NCBI RefSeq assembly: GCF_048544455.1
Contig: NC_133529.1
Span: 60,644,271-60,708,270 of the forward strand
Direction: 5' to 3'
Length of the DNA: 64,000 bases
Origin: Silene latifolia
Taxonomy: Eukaryota; Streptophyta; Magnoliopsida; Caryophyllales; Caryophyllaceae
Shown: piece by piece, positions 12,280 through 23,262 of the stretch
How the letters are laid out: each line of letters starts with the position of its first letter
Numbering within the stretch: the stretch's first letter is position 1
Notes under the pieces: generated by a model
Told to the model about the DNA's origin: nothing
Databases searched by the model: none
What the model saw: only the letters and a program-made list of their open reading frames with translations
Translations under genes and position numbers: made by a program

Positions 12280-12437
12280 ACTCGATCGAGTAGCTACGGT
12301 ACTCGATCGAGTGCCCCCTTACTCAATCGAGTATCTACGTTACTCGATCGAGTACCCAACAGGTCAGAAACTATTTTAAAACGCAACACACCCTTACTCG
12401 ACAGAGTAAGGCCTACTCGATAGAGTACCCAGAGACT
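12280..12437. repeat. CTCGATCGAG palindrome array in the L1 3' LTR
   Basis: There are four good TACTCGATCGAGTA-type units (one with CTCAATCGAG), then two weaker ones (CTCGACAGAG, CTCGATAGAG). Units are about 20 bases apart with variable spacers such as GCTACGG. The same array is at 18167-18317 in the other LTR. Each unit is a perfect or near-perfect palindrome centred on CGATCG. Confidence 0.9.
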
Positions 12438-12457
12438 CATAAAACCGTAGTATTACA

Positions 12458-12475
12458 GTCTTCCCTCCTTAAAAA
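12458..12475 (-). promoter_or_regulatory. Polypurine tract of L1
   Basis: The minus strand reads AAGGAGGGAAGAC against the 3' LTR, the same tract as in D (56059-56071) and A (62-74). A second, similar motif (CACCCTTAAAAGGAACTTCG on the plus strand) lies at 12736-12755 and may be a duplicated tract. Confidence 0.85.
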
Positions 12476-15400
12476 GAACTTCGTCTCCGAAGTTCAACCC
12501 ATACATAAAAACAAACATACTAACTCGGTCAAGACGCAACAAAGCTACTAAGAACTCAAAACAAAACCCCAACTTACAAAACATGAAACCATGAACTCTT
12601 AACACCAACTCTACCAACTATTTCTACCTCCACACCTCGCTCACGATGTCGTATCAACTACATCATAAACTCTCCCGACACTAACTCCATACATAACCAA
12701 CTACATAAACATCAAACGGAATGTTACATTCTACCACCCTTAAAAGGAACTTCGTCCTCGAAGTTTACTCACACTCATAACCTCATCATCCAACTGTCAA
12801 CACTATCGAAGTATTCTCGCATTCCTAACATCGAACTACTACAAGCACGTCCATGACCTTTTAACACTATCAACCACAACATATACAAATCCATACCTTA
12901 TGCTACACCAACACTCTACTTCCAAATATACTACCATATGTACAACCATCAAAATCTCTTTTATCGCATCCTACTTCTCTTAAGATAAATGTTACGTCCT
13001 CGTAACTCACTAATACTAAATCCTAGATATATCTTTTCATTATCCTCATCACCACCGCATGTCAAAGATAACCACCTAGAACCTAAACACTCGCCATGCA
13101 CATATCCAAGGCTCTCTTACTTAAACAACTCTCATACTTCACTTCACTCGTCACACCACCTAACCTATACCACAAAATCCTTAACTTAACCCAAAACTTC
13201 ACTTGTTCCCTATTACCGCCACATGACACACCTCTCTATATAAACTACATAAAACTCTTATCGCCAAAAGCATAACTCACGATCCACACTTGTTAGGTAC
13301 ACTCACACTAGATCCTCAAGTTCCTTTCTTTCATTACCGCAAGACTCATACATAACTTAACACGACACTAATTAATCAACACCCTACACTCACTGTCTCA
13401 ATAAAGGATTATGAACCACCTGCATATATCAGATCATGACTATGACTACTGATGCCTCAACTTAAAACAAGATCAAAATTACTGTAACAACTTCTCACAA
13501 CTGTGTCCCATCAACAGAATCTCACTATACCATGACAACAACGAAAACATATACAACTCTCTTTCATATCATACTCTACCCTCATACCAAAACTTAACTG
13601 GTAAGAAACATCAATAAACAAAACAACTATCTATCCTGTACAATGTTGAAACTCACAGGAGGCAACAAACAAACAAAACAACAATCTATGTATGACTGGT
13701 ATGTACTTTTGAAAACTCGTATCATAATCATCCCGCCTACTCCACCACAACCGGTGACGGCATCGCAACACCGCCACCAACAGCCACACCGCAGTGCGAA
13801 AATACCTGCATCACAACACTATGTACCGTGCCCGAATCACCACCCGAGGCACAACAACCACATCGATAGACATCACAACTACATATAATCCCCATAAACA
13901 CTGACTCAGAATAACTTCTCAGACAAGAAAAACTTACTCAAATCCACTTTACTAAATCACAATGCAACATATTATATGAATTAAACAGATAATAACCTCA
14001 TGAATATCATCCCCTTACCATATCACGGAATAACATATATCATGAATGCATACAAGTATAACCAGTCATGCCAGATCAATCAAATTATTACCTTTTTGAA
14101 TATCATTCAATTAAATTACCGTGTCCAACATATATTACAGAACATTCAGATAACAGCTTTATAACTACCACACCATACCACTTCCCGTGAGGTCAGAACC
14201 TCACACAAACATTTACACACATCATAGACCCGTAATCACATCCAACTAGTCAGTCCTGATCACGTAAGTTACCACTCGATAAAGATTGCCTGTCGCCCGA
14301 GCTTAACTCATATTCCCCTCATAACATATTTCCCCATTCGCATAACCATCACCTCATGCCAAGTATAACCATACCATTACTATTTAACTATTAGCACCCG
14401 CCTCATCTAACCACATCTTATACTTCCTTACAACCATACATATCAATCCAGCCTCCACAAAATCAACCTCATTAGAATTGCTACCTTTCTAATATACCAT
14501 CACCCTTAACCACTAGTCACAAGCCATAACACTACCACTGTCCGGGCATCAAACCTCTTACACTCATCTCTAAATATCACGATTTCTTTCCTATCTTTGA
14601 TTAACATCCCAAATAATGAACATCAAATCCATCAACAAAATAACTTCAACATTCTTCCCAATACCATTCTTAACTGTATCATCATCTAAATCTCCACCAA
14701 AATCTCATATCATGCAGATATTCTACCAACTTCTTACTTTCTTAAATTCCTCAAAACTCAAGACTAATCATGTTGTCCCGAAACTCCTCTATAACCATTA
14801 ACTAACATCCTCATGGTTGGTAGCACACATCTCGACGAGTCCTTACCTCTATATCACATAACTCCGGTCAACATTTTCTTAGTTTTATTCCCCTCATTCT
14901 TTTCTTTTACACTCTACAAAATCAATTAACCATTCAACTCCTTATCACTTCTACCTAACTCTTTAGTGTTTCGGTTACTTTCTTATTGCTCCAAAACTCA
15001 AATCCCCTTATTTCTTATCGATATCATCTCACTCTTTCTTACTATAGATCTTCTCTTATTATGCTATCACTCACACTTGCCTCTAATCTATCCATAAAAT
15101 CAACGTTCATTGTTCAAACAATTGCATCTCCTTCTTACATCTCTAGAAATCAAAATTTATTTCATACCGTTAAATGCCCAAAGAAATCCCACAGTAGTTT
15201 CACCTCTTAATAAACCAAATCTTCCAAACTCACTCACTGTCTACAAATCCACCTCGCGACATGTCTCCACAAAGTTCACTATATACCACTCTTATCAACT
15301 CCTTTAAAATGAACTTTCACTATGTATATTCTTAACCCACACGACTCCTAACCATCTCCCTCCATAATTCTTTACACATCTCAAGTTGCCACTATCCACA

Positions 15401-16936
15401 TCCTTACTCTCAATCCTTTCATTCTCACGTTCCTTAGACTCACATCACCCCTTGCCCATATTCACTTACTTTTACGTTACTCAACACACAATCATATCAC
15501 TCATCTCATCTCATCTCAGAAAACATGCTCTATGTCTCAATCAAGCCATAACGATCTTCCTTTTCTTTTTCCACTATCTATCGCAACCACATATAACTCA
15601 TGTCCTCCCACCGAATTCATACTCACTACAGGTGCCACTCACTACACCACAAGATTGGGTAACTTACGCGTCAAGACCAACATACATGTAAAATAATGCA
15701 TAAAGAAGCAAAATAACACTTTTGAATTAAACATAATATGCAACGAAGTCAAAAGCTAAGCATATGACCCAAAATAGGGGACACTAGATCGAGTACAGGC
15801 CACTCGATCGAGTAAGTGACTTACTCGATCGAGTAGGTGAAGATCAGAAGCACGTAAAACAAATTACCAGGGCCACTCGATCGAGTAACTGACGTACTCG
15901 ATCAAGTCCCCTACTCGATCGAGTACCAAGGCTACTCGATCGAGTACCTACGCATTTGTCAAAGACTTTGTCCGTTTTTCGTAAAATGAGTCATAACTCA
16001 CTCATTTCTTGGTCGTTTTGGGCGTGTGACCTATCGTTAGAATCGTAAAAGGACAAGCTATCACCTCCAATTAGAGTCACATTAAAATCATTTATGAATC
16101 TCAAGTTATAACAGTTTAAAGACAACCTCCCTATAATCGAAAACACAACTACTTGATTTTACTTCCCAACAACTTAAACGACAACATGGTAAACAAAAAC
16201 AACTCGATGCTCATAAAACCAGTATCCCTAACCACATGTTACTAACTTCAAAAGCCAAGCAATAAATAACTCGATGCACATATATCATTCAACTTACCAA
16301 TCACATATTACCCACATGTTTTTATTATATAACTTTACATAAACAAAATCACAATTATATGACATCAAGTATCATATTCACATGTTACTAGCATAACAAC
16401 CTTATAAAATCTCTTCCATCATACAACATGCGTTTAAAAAAAAAAATATCATATTATCATGCAACAATTATCATCTTTTCCACCAATTATTCATGCTCTT
16501 ACTCAAACTTTCAGCTATATAAACTCGTACAACACTACCAACAACATATATGTATACATAACTCTATGTATAACTCAAATCAAACAAATTTCATTTCCGT
16601 ATTTCTATAATGCCATATCGTAAAATAACTATCATGCTTTCAATCAATAACTTACGAAATCACATCATCACCATCTTTTCTACATATTCCCCATTCTCAA
16701 CATACATACATCCACTGATTCATGCCACACATCACTACATAGGTACACAATACACAAGGTAAACACATAGCGATCCCGACTCATATCCCATAGTGACCGG
16801 TTCAAAATTGTAGGGCGAGTTCGCGACTTTAGGACGTCTCCCAAGTCTTTGCATTAGCTCCTACAAATTTTACCTCGGGTTCATTTTAATTAGACTCCCT
16901 AGGTTCATTAGATTCATTAGTTACAGGTTTCAGAAT
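12476..16936 (-). mobile_element. L1 internal region, non-coding
   Basis: About 4.5 kb lie between PPT and PBS. No gag, protease, RT, RNase H or integrase text is visible in any frame, and no minus-strand (sense) ORF longer than 60 codons exists. The few plus-strand ORFs (for example 13643-13888 and 15386-15691) are not kept in copy A. The plus strand is strongly depleted in G, so the sense RNA would be C-poor. A palindrome array lies at 15781-15950, about 1 kb inside the PBS. This fits a LARD whose internal region serves packaging or replication only. Confidence 0.8.
15781..15950. repeat. CTCGATCGAG palindrome array in the L1 leader region
   Basis: About seven units (ACTAGATCGAGTA, then several ACTCGATCGAGTA, one CTCGATCAAG) occur in two clusters separated by about 45 bases. 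The array is kept in copy A at 62830-62985 despite strong divergence elsewhere, which suggests it matters to the element or is prone to re-expansion. Confidence 0.9.
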
Positions 16937-16952
16937 CGTCTCTCTGATACCA
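16937..16952 (-). promoter_or_regulatory. Primer-binding site of L1 (initiator Met tRNA type)
   Basis: The minus strand reads TGGTATCAGAGAGACG two bases inside the 5' LTR. The first 11 bases match the complement of the plant initiator Met tRNA 3' end. Confidence 0.85.
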
Positions 16953-16954
16953 TT

Positions 16955-18345
16955 TGTAACACCCCCATACTCCAAGTGCCTTACCAGGACCACTCAGTTA
17001 TAAGGATGCTACCATCTCGGTTGCCCGAGTCAATGAATATCATAAGACAATAAAGAAACGTACTTTAACAGTAATTATGGTTTAAGTGATTACATGTTCA
17101 AAACCAAAACTGATAAAAGGAAATACAAGTTCTCAAAACTATCTACTTTCAAAATACTATCAAGCGTCGACGCAAGCGTGAAGACTTCTAAAGCGCAACG
17201 TGGTGACTCATCCCGACTATCCCATACGCATCGTCTCATACCGCTCAATAAGCGCTCACCACCCCGAATGGATCACCACGAGTTTTTAAAACATTTAAAC
17301 GGGGTCGATACTAATCACACAATTTATATGATCCAACAACACAACAAACAACATAGCTCAAACAATCACACACACAATCACACCCACTCCAATCAATCTC
17401 GTCACCGATCGTCCCTTTGGACTTACCTGCCGATGGGGGACCATGACCATTCCCACCTAAGCCCCGCTCATCATACCGAGCGATAACCCTGTCCCATTAA
17501 TGTGCACATCCCCTTCCGTGGCGGGTTCCACGAAGGGCGAAACTAGGGCGTGAAGCCACTCCCGCAAGTGACTCCACTCAGCCGAGAACGCATCTCGAGA
17601 ACCAGAGACAAACAATCAGCAATCACAATACAACATCAACAACCGTCTGAATCAATCAACAATATACAATCACAACCGTCTGAATCAATCAACAATCACT
17701 AATTACAACACAATCACCACACATTATGTAATTAATGCGAGTAGGGAAACCCTACACCGGAATACAACACAAACATCGACGATCTAGCAAATTTTGTCTC
17801 AAAACCTTTCCTCTACGAACCCTTCTCCTATACACATAATCATACAATTATCACCTAATCAACATAACCCTCCCAAAACCCCCAAATCTACCCAATTAGG
17901 GTTTTAAACAAACTCAAAGAAACAGTATAAAATTGGTATGTAGATCTTACCCTTGACGCAAGGAACACTATGATGCAAAGAACAAGATGATCCGACACTC
18001 CTAGCCTTGGGGATTTGCCAACAACGCGACGAGAGAGAACTACGTAACTCCTTTTTCTTTTGAAGGGTTGAGAAAGGTTAAAAGTGATTAAATAAACTGA
18101 CGGAAACCTTTTATATCAAACTCGCGTTATTAGCAAAACCCGTCAAATCATTCCCCGTAAACCGGCTACTCGATCGAGTAGCTACGGTACTCGATCGAGT
18201 GCCCCCTTACTCGATCGAGTATCTACGTTACTCGATCGAGTACCCAACAGGTCAGAAACTATTTTAAAACGCAACACACCCTTACTCGACAGAGTAAGGC
18301 CTACTCGATAGAGTATCCAGAGACTCATAAAACCGTAGTATTACA
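16955..18345 (-). repeat. 5' LTR of L1
   Basis: It pairs with 11068-12457. Both ends are almost identical to the partner, but a block at about 17166-17800 differs at many CAG/CTG trinucleotides, often by replacement with CG plus an indel. TATA-like box at 18107-18117; palindrome array at 18167-18317. Confidence 0.93.
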
Positions 18346-18350
18346 CATGA

Positions 18351-18850
18351 AATGAGGCAAGGACCCAAGAAGTGTCAATACTCAATGTGCTCTTTCTATC
18401 CACCATGCTACCCGCCGAAACCTACAAGATCAAGATCATAATGAGATGGATATCAAGGATATATGTTTGTGTTCCAATCAAGTACTCAAAAATCCTTTTG
18501 ACGGCTTTGAAATGTGATTCCTTAAGACTTGATTGGAAGCGGGCGCACAAGCATACACTAAATTGTATGTCGAGTCGACTAGCGGTTAAATAAAGTAATG
18601 AACCAATCATACCTCGATACATGATTTCACTAACACTCTTACCATTTTCGTCTTTGTCAAGATTGATGTTAGAAACCATTGGTGTAGCAAGAGGTTTAAC
18701 ATTAGTCAACCCAAACTTACTTAGTATTTCCTTCAAATACTTTTGTTGATAAATCATTGTACCTTTCTCACTTTGTTTGATTTGAAGATCAAGGAAAAAT
18801 CCAAGTTCTCTCATCATGTTCATCAAATTCAGAAGTCATTAGATTCAAAA
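18351..18850 (-). pseudogene. pol: C pol: end of reverse transcriptase and linker, upstream of the L1 insertion
   Basis: A 134-codon frame reads LGFFLDLQIKQSEKG, YLKEILSKFGL, ATPMVSNINLD and MIGSLLYLTASRLDIQFSV, the standard C-terminal half of copia RT (thumb and connection). Further downstream another frame gives HFLGPCLIS, which is cut by L1 and resumes at 11062. At least one frameshift and two stops separate these pieces. Confidence 0.88.
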
Positions 18851-19904
18851 AGTATTTAAAAAGGACGTCATTTGTTGCACCAAAAATAATGTCATCGACA
18901 TATACTCGCACAAGCAACAGTTCATCGCACTGTGACTTGATAAACAATGTCTTATCAACCGAACCATGTAAAAGATATTTTCCAATAGAAACTTTGAAAG
19001 CTTATCATATCAGGCTCTAGGAGCCTGTTTTAAACCATAAAGTACTTTATTAAGTTTTATCGTGGTTAGGGAACTCATTATTTATAAAGCCCAGTGGTTG
19101 TTCGACAAAAACCTCTTCTTCAAGATATCCATTTAGGAAAGCAGTTTTTACATTCATTTGAAAAAGTTTTTTGTCAGCATGAGATGCAAAAGCTATATTT
19201 ATACGTATGGCTTCAAGCCTAGCTACCGTTGCAAAGGTTTTATCATAATCGATTCCCTCTTATTGGTTAAAACTTTGCACCACTAGTTTAGCTTTGTTCC
19301 TTACGATTTCGCTAAAATCATCAAGCTTATTGCGAAAGACCAATGTTGTACCAATTACAGTACATTCGCCTAGGGGTAAGATGACATACCTCATTTCTTT
19401 CGAATTGATTTAATTCATCTTTCATGGTTGTCACCCAGTATGCAACAGTGAGTGCTACTGTGACATTGACAAGTTCAATTTGAGAGAGGAATGCATTGAA
19501 GGCACAAAAGTTTTGGAACGAGGATCTGGTTTTTATTCCAAAATTTAGATTACTGGTTAGATTTGAGAGAGGGTGAGCTTTGGTGTTTCCATTTTTTTTT
19601 GGAATAAGTGGGTTTGAGGAATCGGTTTGTTCTTGTGTAACCGTCGAGGTGACTGTTGCATGGGAATTATTTGAGGGGGGTGATTGGTGTTCGTTTATTA
19701 TTTGGTTGGGCTGTTCTTCACCATCCACATTCCCCTTGGATGAGCGAGCATGTTCTTGTGTTAGAGGACGATTAGTTTCCCCTGAATTTTGGACATCATA
19801 CTCAGGCAACAGTGGCTCCAACTGTTGCTCAGCCTCTTCCACCACTTGATCCATATCTTAACAAATCATCCCAATCTCAAAATCATCATCTTAATCTTCT
19901 TCAA
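18851..19904 (-). pseudogene. pol: C pol: integrase C-terminal extension and N-terminal half of RT
   Basis: The frame at 19327-19854 carries a long polar linker (Gln, Ser and Thr rich), then HPLSNLTSNLNFGIKTRSS, AFLSQIELVN and DELNQFERNEV, the Sirevirus-type text just before the RT palm. From 19326 down to 18851, reading-frame fragments of the RT palm (AFLNGYLEEEVFVEQP-like text) remain, with several stops and indels. WVTTMKDELNQ in place of the usual WxxAMxEEL shows only mild drift, so the family is clear although the gene is dead. Confidence 0.85.
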
Positions 19905-21195
19905 CATGTTCATTAGACACAAAAAGGACTAGATTCGTCAAATATGAAATGAATGTTTTCTTTCATTTTAATGGTTCTTTTATTGTGCACTTTATAAGCC
20001 ATGTTATGATCCGAATATCCAATAAAGATGACCTCGTCACTATGAACATCGAACTTATCCAAGTTGTCATTCCCATTTTTTTTGAACAAAGTATTTGCAG
20101 CCAAAACATCTTAAAAGGGAATATTGTAATTTCTTCTTTTCAGCAAATCGTAGGGAGTTTTATTAAGAATTTTACGTATCATAACATGGTTATAAAATAA
20201 GCATAAAAGTGTTGATGGCTTTAAAAATAACTTCTTTGGCAACTTACTACTTAGAAACATGGTCATAACCATATTTTCAAGATACGGTTCATACGTTTAA
20301 CAACCTCATTTTGTTGAGGTGTTTTACGTTGAGAAAGTTATGGCTAACACCATGTTCATCACAATGGGTTTCAAATAATGAATTCTCAAACTTCGTTCGA
20401 TGATCGGGTAAAAAAAAAACCAAATTTATTTTATACATTTTTCAACCAAATAAAAAATTCATCAAATGTTCCATCTTTTAAAGATCAAGTAAAGTAGCCA
20501 AACATATCATAAAAATTTATCAACAAACATGCACAAAAACCGACTTCTACCTCTACTTTTAATATACGTTGCTCCATACAAGTCTATACAAAAGAGCTTT
20601 AGAGGTTTAGAAGTACTAACAACATTAATTTTTGGATTTAAGGAGCATCTTACTTGTTTTACTCTAGCACAATCATCATACATCTCTTTAAAATTGAATT
20701 TTAATGTTACGAATATCATCAATAAGGTCAAGCTTTCTAAGGGTGTTCAATGTTCTAACATTTACATGACCTAATTGTCTATGTCAAAGCCACGAGTCAT
20801 TCTTTAAGACACACATACAGAACATGATTGGACCGGACAATGAACAAAAATTAGTCAAGTAAAGATCATTAGCATGTTTTCCTTCAAGAACAAGTTCCCT
20901 TGTTTTTGCATCAAGAATTCTACATTCACTAACAATAAATTCAACAATATTATCATGATCACACAAATAAGAGACACTAAGAAGATTATGCTTCAAACCT
21001 TTGACAAGCAACACTTTGTCGACACGTTGTGACGATGACTTACCAAATTTTCAATACCAACAATTTCACCTCTTTTGTTATGGTCAAACGTCATGGTGCC
21101 ACCTTTGTAGGCTTCTAGTGAGAGAGATTGGCTTTCACTTCCATCCACAATCAAAGTACCAATTGCTGCTGCCTCTTACTAATGCCTTTAACAAA
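19905..21195 (-). pseudogene. pol: C pol: protease remnant, pre-integrase and integrase
   Basis: Broken minus-strand frames give, in order: a degenerate protease active-site region (DSG not intact, about 21020-21195); LLVKGLKHNLLSVSYLCD (20784-21014), the usual text after copia protease; LFCIDLYGATYIKSRGRSRF (20507-20731), the integrase core start; and FDVHSDEVIFIGYSDHNMAYKV (19913-20104), the integrase C-terminal text. The second catalytic Asp and the Glu lie in a heavily damaged part (20105-20506) that I could not read through. Confidence 0.8.
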
Positions 21196-22042
21196 TCAAA
21201 CATTTAGTTTAGGAACCCAAATTGATTTGGGTCCCTTCTTGTGAATCATGTCTCTTCGGATCCACACTTGCTTGAAAACCTTAATGTTTCTTTCAATGTC
21301 ATTTATTCTTTTTGTACAACCATTAAATACATGACCAGTCTTGCCACAATAATTGCAAATAACATATTCTGGAAATCCAACATGTTTTCTTCTTCGGAAA
21401 TCTGTTTTACTTGGTTCTTGGTTTCGAATGCAACAGTGCACATTACTGTTGCATTTGAAACCGAGTCCAACATTCTTTTCACTTTGTTGCGACTGACTTG
21501 TAAAAACTTTAAAACAGTTTGACTTCCTTCCTTTTTCTTGTAAAACTCTTTTGCATCATTTAACTCTTTGTTTAAAATCTCAATTTTGGCAAGCTAGTCA
21601 AGATTTAATGTTTGCACATTTTCAAAGGCAGTCTTAGCATGACTTGTTTCATTGTGTAGCATTTCTGCTAATTTTTCAAGTTCCTTAAGACGACTTTTAC
21701 AAAAGGTTAGGTCAATTAAAAGTTTGTCTCGTTCTTGTGTTAACATAGAAACATGTTTGGTTAAAGACTCGTTTTCCTTTTCAACATCATATGTCATAGT
21801 GGGTGTCTCTGTGACATTCAGCAGTTTGACCTTATTTACAAGAATCAGATTTGTCTTTTCAATTTCCTTACTTCTTTCCCAAGACAAGGTGAAATGTTAT
21901 TTTGTTCACGCTCATTTAGACACTCTCTTAGACCAACATTTTCCTCGGCTATGTTTTCAATTTCAATTTGCATAGCTTCAAGTTTATTGTTTTGAACACG
22001 ACATTTATCAATGAATTTATCTAAGAGTAAATGTACTTTATT
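21196..22042 (-). pseudogene. gag: C gag C-terminal region: coiled coil and second zinc knuckle
   Basis: The frame at 21594-21887 is rich in Glu, Lys and Leu with heptad-like spacing (EKENESLTKHVSMLTQERDK), a coiled coil found in Sirevirus Gag. Downstream (21196-21441) is a second CCHC knuckle, CNYCGKTGHVFNGC, followed by GPKSIWVPK, the usual link to the protease. Stops separate the two pieces. Confidence 0.8.
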
Positions 22043-23200
22043 TTAGGAGAAGGATCGAACCTTTGTCTTGAGATGATTTACCTCATCTTCGGAGTTAGAA
22101 ACAGAATCATCGGGATGGGCCATAAGACATTTGAATGTTTCTCTTTTTGAAGACCTAAGGGTATCATTATTAAGACGAGTAGTAAGAAACAACTTGGTAT
22201 CCAATTCTTCCTTAAGGATCTCGTCCTCATCGGAATCGGACATTCCCCAAACAGCACACATTACTTTATTCTTATATTCCTTTTTAGCCAAGTCACATTT
22301 TTCTTTAGATTTGATGTTACCCCACTTTGGACATTCATTCATTTGGTGACCTTTTTCATCACATTTAATGCAACCAACAATGGAAGTAGATCTCTTCTTT
22401 GAAAAACGTTCCTTACTAGAATTGTTGTTAAACCTCTTAGGATTATGACCATCAACAATATCCATAATATTTTTTGTGAACATTGCAAACTCATCGTCTC
22501 TATCTTCTTCCTCATTAATTAAGGTTGATTTGAGAGCAATCCCTCTTACTTTAGAGCTTTCACCAAAACGTTTCATGAGAGTTAACTCATGAGCCATAAG
22601 TGAGCCCATTAGTTCATTGAGGGTTAAAGTGGATAAGTCTTTGGCCTCCTCAATAGCCGTAACCTTCAATTGCCATGTTTCTGTTAAACTTCGAAGGATT
22701 TTACGGACTATATCCTCGGATTCAAAATTTCTACCAAGACTCTTAAGGTCATTAACAATACTAGAAAAGGGAAAGGAAAGACTATTAATTGACTCGTCTT
22801 TCATCATATTGAACATCTCATATTGTTGAATGAGAAGGTCAATACGATGCTTTTTCACTTGAGACGTCCCCTCATAAGCAAGGCTTAAGGTGTCCTAAAT
22901 TTCTTTGGCCGAGGTACATCCGGAAATCCGGTTTACTTCTTGTTCACCAATGCCATATTGAAGAATGGACATAGCTTTTGAGTTTTTCTCGACCTTTCTA
23001 TAATCAGCCTCGACATACTTAGCCTCACTTTTTGGGGCACTAGTACCATTAGCACTAGTAACCGTGATAGCAAGGGGCCCTTTTTGGATTATCAACCAAC
23101 ACTCATAAGCCGTACTCTTAACATAGTGTTCCATGCGATTTTTCCACCATGAATAGTTATCCCCAATGAAGATAGGATTCTTAGTATATTTCCCATCCAT
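22043..23200 (-). pseudogene. gag: C gag: capsid and nucleocapsid
   Basis: I place the start at the ATG of MDGKYTKNPIFIGDNYSWW (23200), downstream of the PBS. The domain order is DUF4219/UBN2-type capsid (WWKNRMEHYVKS, SILQYGIGEQEVNRI, LLIQQYEMFNMMKDE, ILRSLTETW, LMAHEL), a basic segment, then a CCHC knuckle (CIKCDEKGHQMNEC). A stop near 22896 splits it into two frames of 116 and 271 codons. Gag forms the virus-like particle in which copia RNA is reverse transcribed. Confidence 0.88.
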
Positions 23201-23240
23201 GACTATAGGATCAACTCTTTGGTAATTAACCAATAACAAG

Positions 23241-23260
23241 AGCACGAGGCTCTGATACCA
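23241..23260 (-). promoter_or_regulatory. Primer-binding site of C (initiator Met tRNA)
   Basis: The minus strand begins TGGTATCAGAGCCTCG, an excellent match to the plant initiator Met tRNA 3' end, two bases from the 5' LTR. Confidence 0.92.
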
Positions 23261-23262
23261 AT

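Larger units (their letters stand above)
11068..12457 (-). repeat. 3' LTR of L1
   Basis: It starts TGTAACACCCCCATACTCC and ends GTAGTATTACA on the plus strand. A TATA-like box on the minus strand (GATATAAAAGG) lies at 12219-12229. Upstream of it in the element's sense is an array of CTCGATCGAG-type palindromes (12280-12437). Compared with D, this copy keeps the ancestral CAG/CTG positions that are altered in the 5' LTR. Confidence 0.93.
11068..18345 (-). mobile_element. Element L1: complete non-coding LTR retrotransposon (LARD) inside C
   Basis: Two LTRs of about 1390 bases (TGTAACACCC...TATTACA) flank about 4.5 kb of internal sequence with PBS and PPT but no protein domain. A perfect CATGA duplication (11063-11067, 18346-18350) flanks it, and copia protein continuity is restored on its removal. 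Outside one odd block the LTRs are nearly identical, so it is recent. LTR termini, PPT and palindrome arrays resemble those of chromovirus D, so it is probably a non-autonomous partner of that family. Element A is an older copy of the same family. Confidence 0.92.
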
